A stretch of 64,000 bases of DNA from Methanobacterium petrolearium (GCF_017873625.1 NZ_JAGGKL010000002.1:124001-188000), one strand, 5' to 3'; shown: positions 8,900 to 18,122, counted from the first letter of the stretch. The notes: a model not told the origin generated them from the sequence alone. Numbers and translations are program-made.

Positions 8900-9220
8900 C
8901 TAATACCATTTTAATCGTATGTGTGGTTAATTCTGTTGCAGGTTGACCTGATTGTCATTTAATTGAGTTGTGGTCTGGTGCAGATGAGTATTATTGGGGT
9001 GGTTCTTCTTGAATTTAAGGCAAAATAAAACGGTGTGGAGAGCCGCCTGGAGTCTTTGTCATCGTTATTGCTATTGTAACTTCTCGTATGGCTCGTTGAG
9101 TTCGTTGTCGTTCTTGGGTGTTATAATATGAATAGAGGAGCCTATCGAGGGACCCATTCACCAGTAAAAATGTGGTGCACGGCAGATGCCTAACAAAAAA
9201 CAAATTATTGGGGCTTTACA

Positions 9221-9306
9221 ATTTTCCTACCTTAATGCCGGTGGACCTTGGCGCGCTGGCCCTTCGGGCCTTGGCGCGGTGGTCGGGGGCGGTGGGGTAG
9301 AAAAAT
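9221..9306. repeat. GC-rich palindrome unit 1
   Basis: Outer arms ATTTTCCTACC (9221-9231) and GGTAGAAAAAT (9296-9306) pair with one mismatch. The core GCGCGCTGGCCC-TTC-GGGCC (9251-9270) closes a GC hairpin, continued by TTGGCGCGG. It shares a 15-bp flank, CAATTTTCCTACCTT, with unit 2. Confidence 0.7.
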
Positions 9307-9466
9307 CGCTGCCGGTTGAATCTGTTTTATGATGGCCTGGCCAGCCTTGATTTTCCTGGCGAAGCTTACCCACGAGCGCTATCCAGATTTATTTAAGTAA
9401 AAAAAGAGCTGTAATCAGGACTCCGTACGGCAGATTTTCGTTTTGAATTGTGTCTTTCTTTGCCTT

Positions 9467-9561
9467 GCAATTTTCCTACCTTGGGGCCGGGTTGACCTTA
9501 GCGCGCTGGCCTAGCGGCCTTGGTGCGGTGGTGTATCTGCCGGATGAGTTAGGAAAATTGC
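9467..9561. repeat. GC-rich palindrome unit 2
   Basis: Perfect 12-bp outer arms GCAATTTTCCTA (9467-9478) and TAGGAAAATTGC (9550-9561) enclose the core GCGCGCTGGCCTAGCGGCC (9501-9519) followed by TTGGTGCGGTGG. The core folds as GGCC-TAGC-GGCC inside a CGCGC/GCGCG-like stem. Confidence 0.75.
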
Positions 9562-9623
9562 TGCCCAAGCAGACTACGTCGTTATACTGATGTATATAAC
9601 GAAACGGGTGATGGTTTGGCATC

Positions 9624-9770
9624 TGAAAAATCGACCCGGCGGTATGGGAGCTTACTACCCTTGATTCACGACCTATGCACCTTTAGCGCGCTGGCCTAGC
9701 GGCCTTGGCGCGGTGGTGTGGGTCAGTCCCATGGTAGATAAACTCCAGACGCCTGGGGCACGATTTTTCA
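9624..9770. repeat. GC-rich palindrome unit 3, extended
   Basis: Outer arms TGAAAAATCG (9624-9633) and CGATTTTTCA (9761-9770) are perfect. Further in, GGAGCTTACTACC on the left can pair with GGTAGATAAACTCC on the right. The centre is the same 19-base core as unit 2 (9686-9704), followed by TTGGCGCGGTGG. The whole 147 bp folds as one long bulged hairpin, which suggests a structured RNA or a cruciform-forming element. Confidence 0.7.
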
Positions 9771-9906
9771 TGATGCTTAGTCCGGTCGTATCGTTATATT
9801 ACACAGTATACGAAGTATACCCAATCATCAATTTTCAGAAATAGTTACCATCCACATAATGTCGGTTAGGTTATCCAATATATTGAATTAATTCAATGAA
9901 TCAGAA

Positions 9907-10671
9907 TTAAGTTCCAATCTTTGCGGCGTCGTTCAAACTTTTGAGAAGTTTAATGACAGAATAAGCCGCTAAAATGCTTGTTTTTGGGTTGGTTGTGCAA
10001 TTTCTGTTTTTGGTGGTGGTTTTAAACTCACCAAAATCGCCAGTTACACGAACCTCATGGATATTATGTTCAACTGTGGGGTCGGCTATGATCTTCACAT
10101 GTGCCTCTTTACCACAAGCAATACTTAAAACCCCAGCCACATTCATATTCATAGGGAACTTACGCACAGCAGCACTAGCCTTACCCTCATACAATATTGT
10201 TTCTTTATTTACCGAAATTCCCAGTGATTCCGGTGATTTCCGGGTAACCAGACTCACTTTGCTGATTTCGCCCATTGAAGCTGCTTTAAGACCATCTAAA
10301 CCAACAATAGCACCTGAAGGGGTGTATATCCTGGAATTAGTTATTAAAGCTATTTCTTCCAGCCGATTTTTAAGTTCCGAATCCAATAGGGTGCCCACAC
10401 TCATAACAACAATATCTTTACCTTCTTCAAGGATTTTAGGAGCAAGTTCTACCACTGCCTGAGGAGATGCTGCTTCAACTACCAAATCCACCTGATCCAA
10501 CATGTCTTCTACACTGGATGTGGCAGTTCCCCCTACTTTAGATGCCATACTTTCTGCTTTCTTCAAGTCCTGATCATAAAAGCATCTTAGATCAACATCC
10601 AAGTCTTCTTTTAAAGCAAAATCTGTTATAATGTTTGTTATAGCCCCGCACCCTAAGATCCCTACCTTCAT
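9907..10671 (-). CDS. nadX: L-aspartate dehydrogenase
   Basis: About 254 residues from the ATG at 10671. It oxidises L-aspartate to iminoaspartate with NAD(P), the first step of the archaeal de novo NAD route before NadA. Visible features: N-terminal Rossmann motif MKVGILGCGAITNIITDF, the substrate-domain segment YTPSGAIVGLDGLKAAS, and DPTVEHNIHEV with the conserved catalytic His. The frame stays open to 10845 and includes an ATG at 10800; that 43-58-residue Asn/Ser/Glu-rich extension is not expected in the family, whose length matches the shorter start. The SD before 10671 is weak. npdG lies upstream on the same strand, 311 bp away. Confidence 0.88.
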   Translation of the reverse strand: MKVGILGCGAITNIITDFALKEDLDVDLRCFYDQDLKKAESMASKVGGTATSSVEDMLDQVDLVVEAASPQAVVELAPKILEEGKDIVVMSVGTLLDSELKNRLEEIALITNSRIYTPSGAIVGLDGLKAASMGEISKVSLVTRKSPESLGISVNKETILYEGKASAAVRKFPMNMNVAGVLSIACGKEAHVKIIADPTVEHNIHEVRVTGDFGEFKTTTKNRNCTTNPKTSILAAYSVIKLLKSLNDAAKIGT

Positions 10672-10982
10672 ATTACCATTTACATCATGAATAACAGAGT
10701 TGTTAGAATTAGATATATCATTATGATTAGATCTTCCATGTACGTCTTCTTCTGTTTCTAATAGATTTTTTATATATTCCTGCAATTCAATTTCATTCAT
10801 TTCAATACAACCCAGGGAGAACTGATTTTCGCGAAATCTCCTCATTCATTTCAACTATGCTTCTTGTGTTGTTTAACACATTTTTGAGGTATAGTTAGGG
10901 CATCAAGAGGTGAGGAGCGAAAAATGAGAGATGCCCTACACTATTTAACACACATCCTATTTTAAGGGATTCAATCTAAATT
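10672..10982 (-). promoter_or_regulatory. nadX upstream region with long inverted repeat
   Basis: A 14-bp imperfect inverted repeat, ATAGTTAGGGCATC (10891-10904) and GATGCCCTACACTAT (10930-10944), encloses a 25-nt purine-rich loop. Outside it lie TGTGTTGTTTAACACA (10865-10880, itself palindromic) and TTTAACACACA (10944-10954). On the minus strand this sits between the npdG stop and the nadX coding region, so it could be a terminator/attenuator, a leader RNA or an operator. The part from 10672 to 10845 is in frame with nadX. Confidence 0.5.
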
Positions 10983-11648
10983 TTATTTGCCCAGACCAGT
11001 GATTCTTATTCCTCCAAATTGGGTTTTGTTCCTTATGTTTAAACCAATTAGAAGTGGGGTTATTTTTTCAATGATCTTTGCTCTTTCCAGTGGTCCACAA
11101 TCGATGACATTGACTCCAGGAATTTTTTCAATTAATTCGGTAGCAACAGCTTTTGAATCAACATCGTCACCAGAGATAAGGCAGTCACAGTCAATTGGTT
11201 CTTTAAAGTTCATTAAGGCTGCAGAACTGATGTTGTTAAAGGCACATACTACGTAGGTGTCTTTTAAGATTTTGGCTGATCTTTCGGCTGCTGCCCCGTC
11301 CCAGAGGTCCAGGTAGGTTATGGGTGAACCACCTATAGCGGATTCTAGGGGTCCGGTAGCGTCTAATAATATTTTACCTTTTGATCCTTCTTTAATGGAG
11401 AGTAGTGTGGATTTTTGAGCGGCTAAAGGTACGGTTAAAACCAGCAGTTCAGCTTCTTTGGCAGCATCAGCATTTTCAGCAGCTTTAACATTATTTACAT
11501 CGCCCAAAAGATCTTTCAATTTGTCAACAGCTGCTTTAGCTTTTTTCATGGTTCTTGAACCTATTATAACATCTTCTCCAGCCTGCACAAAACGTACGGC
11601 TATTCCCAGTCCTTGTCCACCTGTTCCACCAATAATTGCAACTTTCAT
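10983..11648 (-). CDS. npdG: F420H2:NADP+ oxidoreductase
   Basis: 221 residues, full length for the family. It moves hydride between reduced coenzyme F420 and NADP+, supplying NADPH for biosynthesis in methanogens. Seen: N-terminal dinucleotide motif GGTGGQGLGIAVRF, followed by IGSRTMKKA, where Ser/Arg at the end of strand 2 bind the NADP phosphate; LLVLTVPLAAQ; and the C-terminal ITPLLIGLNIRNK segment. A T/A-rich SD-containing leader (AGGAGGTTTTAATAG) precedes the ATG. It is upstream of nadX and downstream of two short-chain dehydrogenases on the same strand, a grouping of NAD(P) enzymes. Confidence 0.93.
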   Translation of the reverse strand: MKVAIIGGTGGQGLGIAVRFVQAGEDVIIGSRTMKKAKAAVDKLKDLLGDVNNVKAAENADAAKEAELLVLTVPLAAQKSTLLSIKEGSKGKILLDATGPLESAIGGSPITYLDLWDGAAAERSAKILKDTYVVCAFNNISSAALMNFKEPIDCDCLISGDDVDSKAVATELIEKIPGVNVIDCGPLERAKIIEKITPLLIGLNIRNKTQFGGIRITGLGK

Positions 11649-11724
11649 CTATTAAAACCTCCTTAATGTAATTTTGTTAAGAAATAACAGTTAAATAAAA
11701 AAGGGTGTAATTATATCCTACTCA

Positions 11725-12477
11725 TTACACTACTGTAAGTCCCCCATCAATCAGCAACATCGTGCCAGTGCAGTATGATGCATCATCACTTGCAAGGAAC
11801 AGCACACCTTGTGAGATTTCCCTAGGTTTAGCTAGTCTTTGCATAGGAATAGTAGAAATCACTTCTTCAACAGATCCATCGTCGGGAATTATTTCTGTCT
11901 GGGTCATCCCCGGGAGAACTGCATTGAATCTAATTCCCTGGGTTGCATATTCTGCTGCTAGAGCCTTTGTCATCTGTTTTACCGCACCTTTTGCTGCATG
12001 GTATCCGGAAAACAGTGGAGTTCCAATTTCTGCTGCAACTGAAGCCATACTTATTATGGAACCTTTACCATTTTTCAGCATGTGAGGGATTACTATTTTA
12101 TTTAAGACAAAATGGCTTTTAATATCCACATCAAACAAGTAATCAAGATCCCTCTCCATGTCCATTTCATGACAATAACATGGTTTTTGAGTAATGCCTG
12201 CGTTGTTGAATAAAATATCGATTTGTCCATAGGTATCCAGTGTTGTTTGCACAAGATTTTTGAGATCTTCTTCATCAGTAACATCGGTTCGGACAAATTT
12301 GGCGTCAAATCCTTTTTTCTTTAGATCTTCTTCAAATTGTTTACCCATTTCTTCACGTCTTGCCCCAAAAACAACTTTTGCTCCTTCTTCTGCAAATAAT
12401 TCAGTAGTTGCCCTCCCGATTCCTGATGTTGCACCAGTTATGATGGCAACTTTTCCATCCAATTTTTCACAACTCAT
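11725..12477 (-). CDS. Short-chain dehydrogenase/reductase, copy 1
   Basis: 250 residues, classical SDR: cofactor motif TGATSGIGRA (about 15-24), an Arg pair after strand 2 (GARREE) suggesting NADP, NNAG, catalytic Ser, and YHAAK as the Tyr-x3-Lys pair. Substrate unknown; 3-oxoacyl-ACP reductase-like annotations are common for this group. The start has SD AAGGT 6-7 nt upstream. It is a tandem paralogue of the gene at 12847-13599: the first 66 residues are identical and the C-terminal 30 nearly so, while the middle differs (LFNNAGITQKPCYCHE here). Promoter and leader are duplicated too. Confidence 0.92.
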   Translation of the reverse strand: MSCEKLDGKVAIITGATSGIGRATTELFAEEGAKVVFGARREEMGKQFEEDLKKKGFDAKFVRTDVTDEEDLKNLVQTTLDTYGQIDILFNNAGITQKPCYCHEMDMERDLDYLFDVDIKSHFVLNKIVIPHMLKNGKGSIISMASVAAEIGTPLFSGYHAAKGAVKQMTKALAAEYATQGIRFNAVLPGMTQTEIIPDDGSVEEVISTIPMQRLAKPREISQGVLFLASDDASYCTGTMLLIDGGLTVV

Positions 12478-12846
12478 TTTTTTACCTTCTACTCCTTTTC
12501 CCCTTTCAACAAACCTAACATTATTATAATATTAGTATTAAGCAGAATGTTGCTGCTTCGAACTTATATAATATAAATAACTATGTTAGATCCCTCTATT
12601 TTTTCTTTAGAATTATTTCCAAGGGTATTCATTAATATGGATTAATAATTTATAAACAAGTAAGTTAATTATTCAGTACAATGACCTAAAAAAAGATCAA
12701 AGGCCTAAAAAAAGAACAGAGACCTGAATTCGTATGTTGCATAAGTTAGTGGTTATCAGTTAACCACATAAAAATTAGAATTTTAAAAAAATAAAATGCA
12801 GATTTTATAATAAAACCTCAAAAAAGGAAAAATAGAAGAATATCTA
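12478..12846 (-). promoter_or_regulatory. SDR copy 1 promoter with 19-bp repeats
   Basis: The leader and promoter of SDR copy 1. A TATA-type box (TTATATAATATAAATAA on the plus strand, 12564-12580) lies about 90 bp before the ATG; SD AAGGT precedes the start. The stretch 12478-12660 is nearly identical to 13600-13780, offset about 1,121 bp. Further upstream CTAAAA-type units begin at 12686 and 12705 with a decayed third at 12724, exactly 19 bp apart, the same period as the array at 13807. Confidence 0.65.
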
Positions 12847-13599
12847 TCACACGGCGGTAAGTCCTCCATCAATCACCAGCATCGTGCCGGTGCAGTATGA
12901 TGCATCATCACTTGCAAGGAATAACACTCCTTGTGCGATTTCATCAACTGTGCCGAGTCTTTTCATAGGAATAGTTGAAATTATTTCTTTAATGGCATCG
13001 CCTTCAGGAAGTAGATCAGTCTGGACCGTCCCTGGGAAAACAGAATTGAATCTAATTCCCTGGGTTGCATATTCTGCTGCTAAAGATTTTGTCATCTGTT
13101 TTATCCCACCTTTTACCGCAGCATATGTAGAACACATTGGAACTCCAATTTCTGCTGCAACTGAAGCCGTGTTTACTACGGAACCTTTACCGTTTTTAAG
13201 CATATGGGGGATTACTAGTTTAGTTAAGACAAAATAACTTCTAAGATTCACATCAAACAAAAAATCGTAATCCTTTTCCATGTCCATCTCATGACAGGGA
13301 ATTGGTGGGCGTGAAATACCTGCATTGTTATATAAAATATCGATTTGTCCATAGGTATCCAATGTTGTTTGCACAAGATTTTTGAGATCTTCTTCCTTAG
13401 CAACATCGGTTCGGACAAATTTGGCGTCAAATCCTTTTTTCTTTAGATCTTCTTCAAATTGTTTACCCATTTCTTCACGTCTTGCCCCAAAAACAACTTT
13501 TGCTCCTTCTTCTGCAAATAATTCCGTAGTTGCCCTCCCGATTCCTGATGTTGCACCAGTTATGATGGCAACTTTTCCATCCAATTTTTCACAACTCAT
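12847..13599 (-). CDS. Short-chain dehydrogenase/reductase, copy 2
   Basis: 250 residues, classical SDR with TGATSGIGRA, GARREE, NNAG and the catalytic YAAVK pair. It is the tandem paralogue of 11725-12477. Differences cluster in residues 67-215 (LYNNAGISRPPIPCHE here), which shape the substrate pocket, while the cofactor half and extreme C-terminus are conserved almost base for base. This mosaic suggests recent duplication or gene conversion with selected divergence of substrate range. Its promoter carries seven 19-bp repeats, and a divergent HxlR regulator lies beyond it. Confidence 0.92.
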   Translation of the reverse strand: MSCEKLDGKVAIITGATSGIGRATTELFAEEGAKVVFGARREEMGKQFEEDLKKKGFDAKFVRTDVAKEEDLKNLVQTTLDTYGQIDILYNNAGISRPPIPCHEMDMEKDYDFLFDVNLRSYFVLTKLVIPHMLKNGKGSVVNTASVAAEIGVPMCSTYAAVKGGIKQMTKSLAAEYATQGIRFNSVFPGTVQTDLLPEGDAIKEIISTIPMKRLGTVDEIAQGVLFLASDDASYCTGTMLVIDGGLTAV

Positions 13600-14257
13600 T
13601 TTTTTACCTTCTACTCCTTTTCCCCTTTCAACAAATCTAACATTATTTAAATAGTATATTAAGCAGAATGTTGCTGCTTCTAACTCATATAATATAAATA
13701 ACTATGTTAAATGTCTCTATTTTTTCTTTAGAATTATTTCCAAGGGTATTCATTAATATGGATTAATAATTTATAAACAAATAAGTTGATTATTCAGTAC
13801 AAGTCCCTAAAATTACAACAAAGGACTAAAATTACAACAAATCCCTAAAATTACAACAAATGACTAAAAATAGTACAAATCCCTAAAAATAGTACAAAGG
13901 ACTAAAAATAGAACAAAGGACTAAAATCTCATACTACATAATTACATATGATATTGATTTCAATGGTTATTTAATAATAATGAGCGAATAATCATTAATA
14001 ACACTTATATTCCATATGGTGTGCAAAGATTTATGTAGTTGATTGTGTAAACCAAATCGTGTATAAAGGATGCATGAAGGGTCGAAACTTAACTTGTGAG
14101 TTGTTTATTCCGAAATATGAATGGTTTCAAATGTTCTCAGAGCATAAGGTGGTCTGATGATGTTTATTGTCCTGTTTATAAGTCCTTTGGGGAGTATAAC
14201 AGGAATTACCATTGGGTGAAATGTTCTATGTAACAAAATATTATCAAAAGGGATATC
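13600..14257. promoter_or_regulatory. Divergent regulatory region between SDR copy 2 and HxlR
   Basis: 658 bp without a gene. Toward the SDR: SD, a leader and a TATA-type box (CATATAATATAAATAA, about 13686-13701), all shared with SDR copy 1. In the middle: the seven-copy 19-bp tandem array (13807-13927). Toward HxlR: about 330 bp of unassigned sequence including an AT-rich stretch around 13940-14010; no other element is clear. Confidence 0.6.
13807..13927. repeat. Tandem 19-bp repeat array, seven units
   Basis: CTAAAA begins at 13807, 13826, 13845, 13864, 13883, 13902 and 13921, an exact 19-bp period; the last unit is partial. Units alternate between CTAAAATTACAACAAATCC-like and CTAAAAATAGAACAAAGGA forms. 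The same unit occurs in two to three copies upstream of SDR copy 1 (12686-12729). It sits about 200-330 bp before the SDR start and 330 bp before hxlR, which fits a multi-site operator or a replicating minisatellite. Confidence 0.85.
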
Positions 14258-14671
14258 ATGGAAGATTTGCAGTATGAGTATGACATGTCTGCTTTAGTAT
14301 TAGGACAAAATTTAATTAGTGGTAAATGGACAATTTTTATTTTGTGGTCTTTAAGTAAAGGTAAAAAACGATTTAAGGAGTTACATAACTTTTTAAGGCA
14401 TACTTCAAGAAGCATGCTCACCAAACAACTTCAAGAGTTGGAACATAATGGGTTAATACAAAGAGATGTATATGGCGAAGTCCCTGTTAGAGTAGAATAT
14501 TCCTTAACAGAAATTGGCGAAAAATTAATCCCTGTTTTATACGCTTTAAGTGATTGGTCAAAGGAATATGTTACCTATTTCAAAGAAGATGGAATGTCTG
14601 ATGTTGATTTCCTTAGAGAAGCATTCATAAAGGATAAATACAAATATTATAAGGATTATCCCAGCGTATAA
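14258..14671 (+). CDS. HxlR-family winged-helix regulator
   Basis: 137 residues. The pattern ISGKWTIFILWSLSKGKKRFKEL, SRSMLTKQLQELEHNGLIQR and VEYSLTEIGEKLIPVL is the winged-helix DNA-binding core of the HxlR/MarR-like family. The cysteine usual near the N-terminus of redox- or aldehyde-sensing members is absent, so its signal is probably not cysteine-based. Its position divergent from two duplicated SDR genes with repeat arrays makes those SDRs likely targets. It was probably acquired together with them. Confidence 0.88.
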   Translation: MEDLQYEYDMSALVLGQNLISGKWTIFILWSLSKGKKRFKELHNFLRHTSRSMLTKQLQELEHNGLIQRDVYGEVPVRVEYSLTEIGEKLIPVLYALSDWSKEYVTYFKEDGMSDVDFLREAFIKDKYKYYKDYPSV

Positions 14672-14893
14672 ATGGTTTATTATAAGAACAATATTCTTTC
14701 AGCAGGGGGTTATCTAAGCTTACATTAAGACTTGTTTGGAAAAACAAGAATTAAGATCACAATAGCTTCTTTTTACTTATTCTAAATCTATGTTCAATGA
14801 AAAGGTTTTCATAATTTGAAGACCCCTGCTTTAAAAAAACTGTATCTGTCCGATATGTCCGTTATATGTCCGTTATATGGCACATGTTCCATA

Positions 14894-16225
14894 TCATGAA
14901 AGTTCATATCTTCTTCCTTTTTTCTCTCCAATAGCTATAATGAGTTTTTTATCCACTAAATCAGCCAAATAGCGTCTGAGGGTTCTTTCATTTATTCCAG
15001 GGGAGATACGTGCAAAATCTGACATGGCTAAAGAGCCATGTTCTTTCATATAAAACACTGCCTGTATCTGGCTACGATTAAGGCCCAGTGTTTCTAAATA
15101 TTCTCTATCATACACATTTTTCATCATGTATACAGAAAAACCGGCAAATTCTTCTTGAAAATCAGGTTCAGGGAGACCTGCGTCTTTTAAAGATTTCATC
15201 ATCTGACGTATACCTGATCCATGAACTTCAACCAGCCCTGCCTTGAAAAACACCTCGGCAATTAATGGATTTCGGGTAGAAGATGGATGGGGATCCTGGA
15301 GTTTTTCAATGGTCATCCCACCAAACAGTTCTCCAGGGTTAAAAAACCAGATCTTGTCATCAAAAATCTTGATCTGGGTCTGAATCCCGTACTTGAAATA
15401 ATCCCGGTGAACTATGGAATTTATAAGAGCTTCACGTATGGCTTCAAGAGGATAATCCCAAATCTCATCACGAGTTAATTTACCTTTTATCTCAAATTTC
15501 ACGTTCAAAGAATTTTTAATGGCTTCTTCAGCTTCTTCTACTTGATGGAATAAATTACCGGTAATTCGTCTGTCGGAAACACTGATATCATTGGTGAATT
15601 TTAGCACCCTAACCAGTGCATTGGTGAAATATTTCTGCGGATCCTTACCGAAAAGAATTACAGCGGCATTGGTGAGTTTACCCTTAACCAGAAGGTTCAT
15701 CTTACCTAATATTTCAGGCACGTCCTCGGTTTCATCGGCAATCAGCCTGCCTTTACCCACAGCTTTTCTAATGAATCTGCGAACAGATTCCTCATCAATC
15801 TCATCCATGTTGTAATCATTGGTCAGACCATCCCAGTTACTTCCCCTTGAAAAGAAATCTCCTAATTCATCCTTTGATATTCTGGTGGTAGTGCTCCCCA
15901 CCCTCTTATAATATTTTCCATGGTAAGAGATGGGATTGGGACTTTTAGCAACTTCTATCCTCAAAATAGTCTTTCCTTCCCAATTGAAACCGGAAACCGA
16001 AGGTTGAATTCCCATTTTATCAGTTATTTTACTGGTGATTATCTGGATTAAATCTTCACCACATCCAAAACCAACAACATCCCCGCTATCAGATACACCA
16101 CAAAACAAACTACCTCCATCAGTGTTGGAAAATGCAGATACTGTTTTAAATCCCTTTTCTTCCATAGATTGCATAAATTCTACTGTGGTTCCTTCACCTT
16201 CTTCTAGAACTCTGGAAAAATTCAT
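14894..16225 (-). CDS. AlbA_2-domain regulator with ATPase-like domain
   Basis: 443 residues of the COG2865 type. Order: N-terminal AlbA_2 (Schlafen-like) domain with EGTTVEFMQSM and SNTDGGSLFCGVSDSG (about 10-120); a HATPase-like module containing EALINSIVHRDY and GSGIRQMMKSL (about 260-350); and a C-terminal winged helix (LGLNRSQIQAVFYMKEHGSL..., 375-443). These are annotated as transcriptional regulators or RecG-like helicase-related proteins; the exact role is unknown. It is monocistronic, divergent from the zinc-ribbon gene at 16441. AT-rich non-coding DNA on both sides suggests a mobile-type accessory gene. Confidence 0.85.
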   Translation of the reverse strand: MNFSRVLEEGEGTTVEFMQSMEEKGFKTVSAFSNTDGGSLFCGVSDSGDVVGFGCGEDLIQIITSKITDKMGIQPSVSGFNWEGKTILRIEVAKSPNPISYHGKYYKRVGSTTTRISKDELGDFFSRGSNWDGLTNDYNMDEIDEESVRRFIRKAVGKGRLIADETEDVPEILGKMNLLVKGKLTNAAVILFGKDPQKYFTNALVRVLKFTNDISVSDRRITGNLFHQVEEAEEAIKNSLNVKFEIKGKLTRDEIWDYPLEAIREALINSIVHRDYFKYGIQTQIKIFDDKIWFFNPGELFGGMTIEKLQDPHPSSTRNPLIAEVFFKAGLVEVHGSGIRQMMKSLKDAGLPEPDFQEEFAGFSVYMMKNVYDREYLETLGLNRSQIQAVFYMKEHGSLAMSDFARISPGINERTLRRYLADLVDKKLIIAIGEKKGRRYELS

Positions 16226-16440
16226 CTTAAATCTCCAATTACTTAATAATCCAATTTCGGCTACTTTATTTATTTTGTTTACAATTTCAAGCTACATTTT
16301 TTATTTTTTTAACAATTCTGGGCTATTTATTATATTCTTTTAAGATTAATATACCTCTCTTTTTGGTAATCATCCACATAACATTAAGAGAGAAAAGCTG
16401 CACATCAAATTTAAATGTTATGGGATGTACCTATTATTAG

Positions 16441-16842
16441 GTGAATAATGTGCGATGTCCAAAATGTGGGGTTGAATATCCAGAAAATGGTGACCGATGC
16501 ATAAATTGTGGTAATCCCATAAATGAAAACTCAAAAAATGACATTCAGGAAAATAATGTAAATAATGAGCCTGAAATCAAAAAATCATACATGTCCGCAA
16601 AACTACTGGGACTTATTGGAATAATATTCTTTCCCCCATTAGCAGTGGTCTCTGGCCTCTACCTGGTAACTAGGAAGGAAAAAAATGCAAAGTACTGGGG
16701 AATCGCCTTTTTGATAATTGGGCTGGTTCTATGGATCGGTGGCATGATAATGATCTACACCATGGGATATGATAAGTTCATGGCAACCTACAACTTAACC
16801 AACTACTCTGCTGATTTAACTAATTATGGGTTTAAATTTTAA
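16441..16842 (+). CDS. Zinc-ribbon membrane protein
   Basis: 133 residues from a GTG start. The N-terminus is a zinc ribbon (CPKCGVEYPENGDRCINCG, residues 6-24), followed by a polar linker, two membrane helices (about 52-72 and 82-103) and a short outward tail rich in Asn/Tyr. This arrangement is common among small archaeal and bacterial membrane proteins of unknown function. No partner is obvious; it is divergent from the AlbA_2 gene. Confidence 0.75.
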   Translation: MNNVRCPKCGVEYPENGDRCINCGNPINENSKNDIQENNVNNEPEIKKSYMSAKLLGLIGIIFFPPLAVVSGLYLVTRKEKNAKYWGIAFLIIGLVLWIGGMIMIYTMGYDKFMATYNLTNYSADLTNYGFKF

Positions 16843-17063
16843 TACCTCCCTTTCAAGTTGTTTTTAGGCAACACAACATAGTGGCTCAACAGTTTTTATT
16901 AACAAATTAATTGTGTCACCATCATTTGATAGGGAATCTACCTAAAAAAGTAAGAGAATAGTTATATTAAATTGTATTTGACAAACTATAAACAAGTTCA
17001 AAATATGATTAACCAAGTTTAAAACGTTATCACATGACATATGGCTAAATTGGAGTAATTAAA

Positions 17064-18053
<990 letters not shown>

Positions 18054-18122
18054 GGTCATAATAATTTTTCAAGGGAGTTCTTGATATAAAAATTGGTAAA
18101 TTATGTAAAGATGGTGTTTTCC

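Larger units (their letters stand above)
8659..9906. other. 1.25-kb non-coding region with palindromes and a gene relic
   Basis: No convincing complete gene in either strand. It begins with a T-rich terminator-like stretch after the Pycsar operon, then a relic coding fragment on the minus strand (8768-8899), then from about 9216 to 9790 three GC-rich imperfect palindromes that stand out sharply against the AT-rich surroundings. Just beyond lie smaller palindromes: CGTTATA/TATATAACG around 9589-9602 and a GTATAC-GAA-GTATAC element near 9808-9822. It marks the boundary between the accessory island and the conserved nadX/npdG side. Confidence 0.6.

Noticed and set aside
9030..9090. A group II intron domain V-like hairpin (GAGAGCC ... 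GTATGGCTC)
   Set aside because: The loop is far longer than the 34-nt domain V and there is no reverse transcriptase or intron-encoded protein nearby.
9015..9203. A 62-codon minus-strand frame in the non-coding zone
   Set aside because: No SD, odd composition, overlaps predicted structure; no protein-like pattern.
9186..9565. Integron attC-like sites (GCCTAAC, GTTAGG in palindromes)
   Set aside because: No integrase gene, no cassette ORFs between the palindromes, and the core is not attC-like.
9806..9824. A loxP-like arm (TATACGAAGTAT)
   Set aside because: Only one arm resembles loxP and the opposite arm does not; probably chance in AT-rich palindromic DNA.
13804..13927. A possible CRISPR array
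   Set aside because: Units are 19 bp and directly adjacent, with no 30-40-bp unique spacers; this is a tandem repeat.
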